This document shows, in pieces, positions 56,831 to 64,000 of a stretch of DNA of 64,000 nucleotides (positions within the stretch are counted from its first letter, which is position 1; each line of letters begins with the position of its first letter). Both the position numbers and the translations under genes were made by a program. The stretch comes from Agrypnia vestita (Eukaryota; Arthropoda; Insecta; Trichoptera; Phryganeidae): assembly GCA_016648135.1 (NCBI GenBank), contig JADDOH010000317.1, positions 124,001 to 188,000 of the forward strand, read 5' to 3'. Below the pieces are notes generated by a model. The model was not told the origin of the DNA. It saw nothing but the letters and a program-made list of their open reading frames with translations, and searched no databases.

Positions 56831-59120
56831 CAGTAGAACCTCGATAATTTGAAATTCAAGGGACCCAAAAAAACATTCCGAATTATGCAGAAGCCCCATT
56901 AATTCAAAATTAAAGAAACCAAAAAAAATCTCGATGCGATTGGGAAGTTTGCCAAAAATCGTAAAACTCATGTAAAAACCCATTTCAATTTTGTGAAAAA
57001 CCTCTGCAATTTTGCATATTTCAAGAAATCATTTCCAAACGCAATATTTATTATGCTAATACAAAAGTTGCGACATTTCTATTACTAAAGTACCTGATAT
57101 TCATCTGTATTCTGAACTAAACAATATTACTATTTCCTGTATCTTGACAGTCATAGTATAATATTGTGACGCCGTTTGACAGGTTTTTAATTAATGAATT
57201 CAATCAATTAAAAAGTTAATTACATATTTGTAATTGTGAATAACTTAAGGTTTGCTTTATTGATGTAACGAATATTCGCATTCGCAAAGTTCGAGTGAAT
57301 ATTTTGCGAATATGAACATCAGAAAATACATAATATTAGGTTAATAAAAAATCCATTCATTTCTTATTTTTTTATTATTACAAAAAGTAAAATTACCTCG
57401 TAATCATATTATCAGTCTTCACTTTACTTTAATATTTGGTATTATTTATTTACCATCTACTTCTACCTTGGGTAATAAAGCTTAAGATTCCAGATCACTA
57501 AATAACAATTAACTTCTCATTACAACTTAGAAAACAAAAAATATAATAATGCGATGTAAATAAACAAAAACAAATTCTTCTATGAATAATGTTAGGTAAT
57601 CATCTTCTTGAACGAAACTAAAAAACAAAATCAAACCTAAACTATGTTCTTCAATGACAAACTATGAATAATTTATGTTTTATAAGAAAACACTTTAAAC
57701 AAACAAAAACAAAATTATTATTTATGCTTCTATTAGATCAACTCTGAAATTCTCGGAACAAGATGCAAACGGAACGCGCCTCGCGTGAAACTGAGCCGCT
57801 AATTTATCCTTAAGCCATGTATTCACTAGGGGACAAATCGCGAAACATTCCGCTCGGCATGTCGCATCAATATCTACGCTCATGTTTCGGCGACAATGAC
57901 GCGGCCATTTGACGTGTACACACCGGGACTCGCATATCTTGTCGCGGAAATGTCACCCGATGAGCTTATGTTGACAGCTGCGGTATCTCATTTGGCGAAA
58001 ACGGGGTTCCGCGCAATTCGAAATGTTTTTTTGGGTCGCAATTTCAAATAAACGAGGTTTTACTGTAGTAAATTGAATATTATTAAAAACAAGGTCCTTT
58101 TTGCAAATAATTACTGTTTTCCAGACGTCGCGGAAATATATCGCCCTATGAGGTTATGATGATAGCCGCGTATCTGTTTATGTTAATGAGTTTATCGAAA
58201 AGTAAGAGGAGAATGCGAAATTATTTACTGCAAAGAGAAAGAAGGACGGACATTTTATGCGATCTTCGATCGATACAGCTCGATGAGTTCAAGAACGATT
58301 TCGTTTCCCCGCATTGTCATCTTGACAGATACAGCGCATGCGTATTCACTTGTAAACATACCACGTGGTACTGACGCTCCGCGGAATGTTGCAGTGAGTA
58401 CGCTCGGGTACCGTGCGCATGGCAACGTTGCCATGGCACGTAGAAACGCCGCGCTATGTTGTGCGCGAGGTCGCGGAACAGTGCACGACGTTGCAACGTC
58501 ACGTAGACTCTATGCCGCGCGTGCTGTTGAGGGACAATTTGTCCCCTAGTGAATACATGGCTTTAAATTGATGTGAGGCTTCTTCAATCTTCACTCGATT
58601 TTAACATTTGATTCCGTCTTTTTTCTCACTCAGACTAACATACAGTTATTAACAGTTATTAGCAATCATCCACCAACACGTGAAATAATAAGATAAGTCA
58701 GTAATAACTTCTTACAAAGCAAACAACAAAAGAGGAATTTGAGAATTTTTAAAATGAAAACACATTTTAAATGTGTAAAGTACAAGAAATTAGTGCAAAC
58801 CAAAAACCTTTCTAGGCAAAACACATCTAAATAGCCAACTGAAGAAAGCACGCATAGGATTCCCCAATTTGAGGGATTGCGAGGTACCATGAAATACATA
58901 AAGGACACCCAACACGAATGCGCACATTATTAATTTTTTTCAACATGTTTTAAAAATGTCGAATTATGTCTAAAATGTATTGATTTATGGTGCAAGGGGC
59001 TAAAAATTATTTCAAATTACGAATTACCTGGGTTTTCGAATTATCGGAGTTAATGTACTATGAAATTAAAATTTTGGGACTTATGGATTTAAATTTTTTT
59101 TAATTAACAGGGTTTTATTG
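56831..59120. mobile_element. Pogo-like element region holding the Harbinger nest
   Basis: The left end CAGTAGAACCTCGATAATTT has a TA flank at 56829-56830; the right end, GGGTTTTATTG-TA at 59109-59122, is the decayed mirror. A third, inverted end of the same family lies at 58003-58065 (...ACGAGGTTTTACTG-TA), inside the Harbinger element. A related copy is at 61985-62270. No transposase is seen. Confidence 0.6.
57813..58562 (+). mobile_element. PIF/Harbinger-type element remnant
   Basis: The ends AGCCATGTATTCACTAGGGG (57813) and its reverse complement (ending 58562) are nearly perfect for 26 bp. They are flanked by TTA at 57810-57812 and 58563-58565, the Harbinger target duplication. The interior (about 58195-58310) reads RRMRNYLLQRERRTDILCDL, typical of the start of Harbinger transposases, but no catalytic part remains. 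A stretch is present twice (57945-58000 and 58128-58180). Confidence 0.8.
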
Positions 59121-59279
59121 TATAGAATACAACATTATACAATTCATGCGATTACATTTCATATTTTGGGTCGTGTAGTAGTTTTTTTTTCATAATTATT
59201 GTATTTGAGGATGGATGCAATAAAAAAAAAAATATATATTTTATATTTTTAATAATAATTTATTTATCTTAATTACTTA

Positions 59280-59408
59280 TCATAGGAATGGTCCCCATCC
59301 AATATACATCTGACAGAGGTTGACGATACTCGTGGCTTCTAGGATGAGATTATTAGCTTGCCCTTCCGGCGAAAGCGATAGGGAAAACTGCTTGTCCTTT
59401 GTGCGAAC
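59280..59408 (-). CDS. Tor: TOR kinase, last exon (FATC domain)
   Basis: On the minus strand the acceptor TTTACTTTCCAG is followed by 42 codons and TGA (59280-59282). The text ends NLCQMYIGWGPFL, which matches the FATC tail of target-of-rapamycin kinases (usually NLCQCYIGWCPFW). The Q-x-x-x-L-I-x-x-A-T framework is kept. Two expected cysteines are M and G, and the terminal W is L. FATC is essential for TOR kinase activity and for membrane or redox sensing. AATAAA lies on the minus strand at 59259-59264, 16 bases after the stop. The divergence suggests a TOR paralogue; moths are recalled to have two TOR genes. A decaying copy is the alternative. Confidence 0.85.
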   Translation of the reverse strand, partial: VRTKDKQFSLSLSPEGQANNLILEATSIVNLCQMYIGWGPFL

Positions 59409-60237
59409 CTGGAAAGTAAATAAATATGATTACATTACACAATCAAATATGAAATTATGTTTAACACACAATTTGTTCATAAATTGCATAAGTAGTTTCA
59501 ATGATGAATACTTAGTTAAAACTTAATTAAGAAAAATAAACATAATGGTCATGGTTTGGTGATGGTCAAATTTATCATAAAATTCACCGCAAATACATAT
59601 TTCGGCATTTTCTTTTCCACGGCGGCTTCAACCACTATTTAAAAGGATTTTTTTATTAAAAACGCGTTAATTACTATTTAAAAATAAAAATTCCAAACTA
59701 TAAAATATGTCAAACTACTTATGTAGTAACTTTTAAATCTGTCTGCTGTGCGCTGCAGCTAGAATTGGTTAGTCTTTCTGTGAAGATTTTATTTTGTTAA
59801 AAAAAATCACTATAAAACATATTTCTATGCAAACTTTGACTGCAATATGAAGTAATATTATATTAAACCATCAAAAGCAAATGATTTTCTCCCTAATAAT
59901 AATGTTTTTGGCTACATAATATACGAATTTGTCAGTTGTGTCGTTGAGAATGTTTTTTTCTCATTATAATAATAAAATGATAACCTCGTATATAAGAATA
60001 TTATTATCAGGTGAACATAAAAAACAATGATGTAAGAAAAACGGTCGTTTAATATTTTTTTTATGCAATAAATATTATTGAAAATTGAACAACGATGAAA
60101 ATAAGAAGCAAAGAATTTACAAACAGTATACATGTATTCTGTTTGTAAATTAGATAAAATAGATAAATAAATGTAAGATTAGATAAAATAGATAAAAAGA
60201 AAATGGTATTTTTCAAAATAATTTTAAAAACATGTTC

Positions 60238-60268
<31 letters not shown>

Positions 60269-61736
60269 AAAAAAAGTAAAACCAAAAAATGCCTTTATAT
60301 ATAAAAACCTATATAATTATTTTTTTAATAACTTTGTTTTTCACATCATTCTTACGATGAATCCAAACCTTATACACTTTGTCCAGGTCAATCTTTTTTC
60401 TTTCAATATATGAGATCTAATTCTTATAAAATTGGCTACATGTTCAATATTTAGTTTTTCGGCGTTCAGTTCACACTCTATTATGTTTGACGCTTGAAAT
60501 ATTGCACAAATATCACGAAGAACTGAAAAATTAAAAAGCGTGGGTTTTCCAAAATTTTACATTATGACACTTTTCGATAAAATGCATGAAATGATTTAAA
60601 AAGTATTCAGAAATATCGATGTTTTTTAAATTCTAGACAGAAAATAATAAGAAATTAGCTCAAATAATACGAAAAGTGGAAGGTCAATATTATGTAAACA
60701 TTTTAACATATCGTCATGATCGTAGAACAATGACGGATGTGCAAAAAATTCTATATTGACTTTTTTGGATTGTTAAAAAGTGAAAAAAAGAAGCCATCTA
60801 ATGGTATACAAAAAGTGTATTTTTCTCATTAATTTAATTGTTGTTATACGAAGTCGGTATAACGAAGGTTCTGATTTGCGATCGTAGAACAATGCAGCAT
60901 TTGTAAAAACGTCATTGTACTGCGCTGACTATACTTGAGGTTTGAAAGGTTATCAACTTTAAATAATTAACCCAAGTTTCAAAGGAAAATCTTTTATAGT
61001 TGTCGAGCTATGACACAAAGTATCTTTATGTAAATAAAACTTCTAACTGCTCTCCTGCAAATTTGAGAAAAATCACATGCGTCGTTTTTCTACGATTATG
61101 ACGATATGCAGTAGGATATCCGGCCATCCTCGGGTGTTTCCGTATATGTTAATTGTCAGCGGGTAACATCGACAATAGCCATCTCTTTCTATCAAAACTT
61201 TTTACGCAAGCAATATTAATGACCAGGGGCGTGCAGTGAGTACAAGAAGCATGACTTTTATTCAAACATATATTTGGAAAAAAAAATCAAAATTAATCTG
61301 GCAGAATACTATGAAATATTAAAATCTGAATAATATTTTAATTATTGTGATAGGAATATTACAAGATATAATCTCGTATTTCGGTTTCTTTTCAAAATAT
61401 ATGCTCAGGAAAAAGTCATGCTATTTGTTCTCACTGTACACCCCTGTTCATGATATATATTATGAACTCTCATGTTTAATTGATACTACATTTAGATTAA
61501 CTGTCAGATGTGTCGTGAAACAGCACGTTCAAGTCACGAAACACCTTGAATTTCAAACATGTAATATGAATGTCCGTCCAGCCTTAAATTTAATTTTCTT
61601 ATTAACTTTTAACCTAAACTTAATATTTTGGACAACCCGATTCCGGAGATGTATTTATATTATTATCCGAATAAAAAAAAATCACCATTATTTCCCCGCT
61701 GCCACAATAATCTTTCCGTATATGGGAATAACTCAC
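59409..61736 (-). other. Last intron of the TOR gene
   Basis: About 2.3 kb between a GTGAGT donor and a CAG acceptor, both minus strand. It holds AT-rich DNA, an (ATTT)n microsatellite near 60238-60268, and a fold-back element at 61226-61450. No exon is seen. Confidence 0.6.
61226..61450. mobile_element. Fold-back MITE in the last TOR intron
   Basis: CAGGGGCGTGCAGTGAGTAC plus AAGAAGCATGACTTTTATTC mirrors the right end AGTCATGCTATTTGTTCTCA to ACACCCCTG. A left-half copy sits at 23068-23136. Confidence 0.75.
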
Positions 61737-61929
61737 CATCCCCTGCAGGCGCTGCTCGATGTGCGCGAGATGGTCCTTGGCGGATTGATTGGTTCTCTCC
61801 GCAGAGCTGGTGTCCCGGGCCGCAGAACGCTGCCAGGCCACCAGGGGATCATACACGAAGGGGCGGATTACCGACATCAGGGTGGCTGTTTGTGAGCGCA
61901 GGACACGTAGAGTTACTTCACAGCATTTT
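61737..61929 (-). CDS. Tor: TOR kinase, penultimate exon (end of kinase domain to FATC linker)
   Basis: On the minus strand the acceptor is TTTATAG and the donor ATG|GTGAGT; 193 nt, phase 2 in and phase 0 out, which fits the FATC exon. The text includes LRVLRSQTATLMSVIRPFVY then DPLVAWQ, corresponding to the C-lobe helix of mTOR that ends in FVYDPLLNW. Next comes a short linker with AKDHLAHIEQRLQGM, equivalent to mTOR's NKKAIQIINRVRDKL. The usual negative-regulatory linker is much shorter than in human mTOR. Upstream exons would lie at higher coordinates; I found none up to 64,000, so this gene is partial here. Confidence 0.8.
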
Positions 61930-61984
61930 CTATAAATTTTCACAAAGGTTACATACAACGAGAAAAAAACAGCTGTTTTATATA

Positions 61985-62270
61985 CAGCAGGACTGAGTTA
62001 ATTCGAAATTCAAGGGACGCAAAAAAACATTTCATATCACGCGGAAACCTTTTAATAACTTGTGTGGTCAAAAAGCTGCACCATTATTAGATTTAATAAC
62101 TTGTTAAAAAATAAATCGAATTACGTGACTATTAATTATGTATTGATTTATGGCGCAAGGGTCTAAAAATTATTTCATATTACCGGGATTAATCAACTAT
62201 GAAATTAACATTTTGGGACTTTTGTGTTTTTAAAATGTTGATTTATGGTGAATTGCGAATTATCGGGGTT
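61985..62270. mobile_element. Pogo-like MITE relic
   Basis: It shares GAAATTCAAGGGACSCAAAA at the left with the element at 56831, and TTGATTTATGG(T/C)GCAAGGG plus GGGATTAAT-ACTATGAAATTA at the right with 58980-59070. Ends are decayed. Confidence 0.55.
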
Positions 62271-62285
62271 CTAATTAATGAGCCT

Positions 62286-62351
62286 GGGGCCGCGTCGCAT
62301 ATATCCGACGGAGCGCGACTGTCCCCAGGGGCCGCGTCGGATATATCCGAC
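62286..62351. repeat. Direct repeat GGGGCCGCGTCG-ATATATCCGAC
   Basis: Units of 24 bp at 62286-62309 and 62328-62351 differ at one base. The second contains the palindrome GTCGGATATATCCGAC. Function unknown; could be a transposon end. Confidence 0.6.
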
Positions 62352-62590
62352 AGGCACAAAATAAATTATTTATCGACGGCCGCGTATCGAATTTGAAAAA
62401 CGTAATTTTTTCCCAATAGAGAAATCCTGTTGTGACCTGTCGTTCCATTTTCGACTCAAAAACATGGCCGATTATAGCTTAAATCAACACTCAAAGTAGA
62501 AGTTTTTCGGTCGTCAAAATCGTATAGAAAAGTTATAGATGTCGCCCTAAACTCATGTTGTACGATCGAAAATTATATAATGAAATAATA

Positions 62591-62759
62591 TTCCGTCGTC
62601 GTCACGTCCTTAGTACGCGAAAGACACATGCGTGGTACATGCAAAAATCACGTGTCTGTCGCCGTGTCGATCTATTCCGTCGTCATGTGCCCAGCGCGTG
62701 AAAGACGTTCACGTGTATGGTACATGCAAAAATCACGTGATTCCGTTGCTATGTCGATA
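62591..62759. repeat. Tandem duplication, period about 84 bp
   Basis: Both units contain TTCCGTCGTC, GTGGTACATGCAAAAATCAC (GTATGGTACATG in the second) and TGTCGAT. CpG-rich; lies just upstream of the piggyBac relic and may belong to it. Confidence 0.6.
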
Positions 62760-62849
62760 GGAAGGGTTTTTTATTTCTTCAGTTCGCGCCCAGCAATCAC
62801 AGTTGGAACACGGATCTACGCGCGGATAATATATACATATATTCGCGAT

Positions 62850-63109
<260 letters not shown>

Positions 63110-63173
63110 GTAGGATATCAAATAATAATAGTAGTGTATGTAGTAAATATTAATTTTCGGCAAATGGTTTAAT

Positions 63174-63839
63174 TATTATTTTTCGGAAAATGTCGGGTTG
63201 GCAACATTATCGGAATTCAAAAAAAGATTATTTTTTTAAATTTTTTGATAAAAAAATCATTGCATTTCGACACTTACGATAAAATAATATGAATGTGTGT
63301 GTTTTTTTTTTAATTTACGCATGTTTTCATGGTTTTTTCGTAAAAAGAAAAATCACAAAAAATTCCGAAAATTTACGGCCCTTGCCTATATGTTTGCTTT
63401 GGAATTTTTAGGCCCTCAACAAGTTAATGAGAAATTACTGTTTGTGTTTAAACATTTTTGAACATAGTACACAATTCTGTATTACGCTCTTTTGTACAAT
63501 AATTGGTAGCCCTAAAATCCCATGAAAAGTTTATTGTTACATAAAAAGAAAAAGATTATTTAGTTATCTTCATTTATTCAATACAACTGTATTACAGATT
63601 TTTTTTTTTTATTTATTTCTTAACTTGTTGTGGGCCGTAAATTTTCGGAATTTTTTGTGATTTTTCTTTTTACGAAAAAACCATGAAAACATGCGTATAT
63701 TAAAAAAAAAACACACACATTCATATTATTTTATCGTAAGTGTCGAAACGCAATGATTTTTTTATCATTTAAGTAAAAAAAATAATCTTTTTTTGAATTT
63801 CCATAATGTTGCCAGCGCAACATTTTCTGAAAAATAATA
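63174..63839. repeat. Long inverted repeat with 208-bp arms
   Basis: Arms 63174-63381 and 63632-63839 are about 95 percent identical by eye in opposite orientations. Shared blocks are GACACTTACGATAAAATAAT, ACGCATGTTTTCATGGTTTT and GAAAATTTACGGCCC. The 250-bp spacer is AT-rich without a frame. Confidence 0.85.
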
Positions 63840-64000
63840 AAAGAATTTTACCTTCCATTAAAATTCCTATTTTGTTTCCCTCGACGCCTGGAATCCATTA
63901 TGAGAGAACAGCCTGCTGTTTCGGCACTTATACACGCGTTCCTACCCCCTCTGATTCCCTGTTTGCGACAATTTATTCCCGCTGGTATCCCTGTTTCCGG

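Overview
This window looks like nuclear DNA from an insect, possibly a moth or butterfly. The evidence is AT-rich non-coding DNA, short GC-rich exons joined by long introns, and many small inverted-repeat transposons plus Tc1/mariner, PIF/Harbinger, hAT, pogo, piggyBac and LINE remains. Nothing prokaryotic is present: I found no operons, CRISPR array or rRNA. The order Lepidoptera is an inference, not a demonstrated fact.

Layout. Positions 1 to about 35,800 hold no confident host gene. This part has MITEs and fold-back elements, tRNA-derived SINEs, a 5'-truncated LINE with a reverse transcriptase (8940-10680), a dead Tc1 element (16267-17989), two almost identical full-length mariner elements with open transposases (11379-12664 and 26735-28019), and several GC-rich islands that could be regulatory. 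At about 35,880-36,790 lies an exon-like, protein-like but frame-broken sequence of unknown origin.

Positions 37,512-52,621 carry a plus-strand Tweety-family membrane protein gene (ttyh). I place nine coding exons with consistent splice phases. Eight total 1505 nt; the ninth reaches a UGA at 51848-51850, giving 573 codons. The same frame then stays open for another 256 codons to a UAA at 52619. Short motifs occur on both sides of the UGA, and the extended protein ends in a PDZ-ligand-like T-E-L. This is a strong candidate for programmed stop-codon readthrough and is the main finding. The introns hold a hAT MITE, other MITEs, SINEs, a decayed LINE and an LTR-like promoter segment.

Positions 59,280-61,929 (minus strand) hold the last two exons of a TOR kinase gene, including the FATC tail, which lacks a cysteine and the terminal tryptophan normally found in TOR. 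The two genes are tail to tail; between them lie about 4 kb of simple unique-looking DNA and a tangled pogo/Harbinger nest (56,831-59,120). The right end (61,985-63,840) has another pogo-like relic, a frameshifted piggyBac C-terminal domain and a large inverted repeat with 208-bp arms.

Tweety proteins act at the plasma membrane (reported anion-channel or lipid-linked roles) and TOR is the growth-control kinase. Nothing here shows that the two act together; they are simply neighbours.
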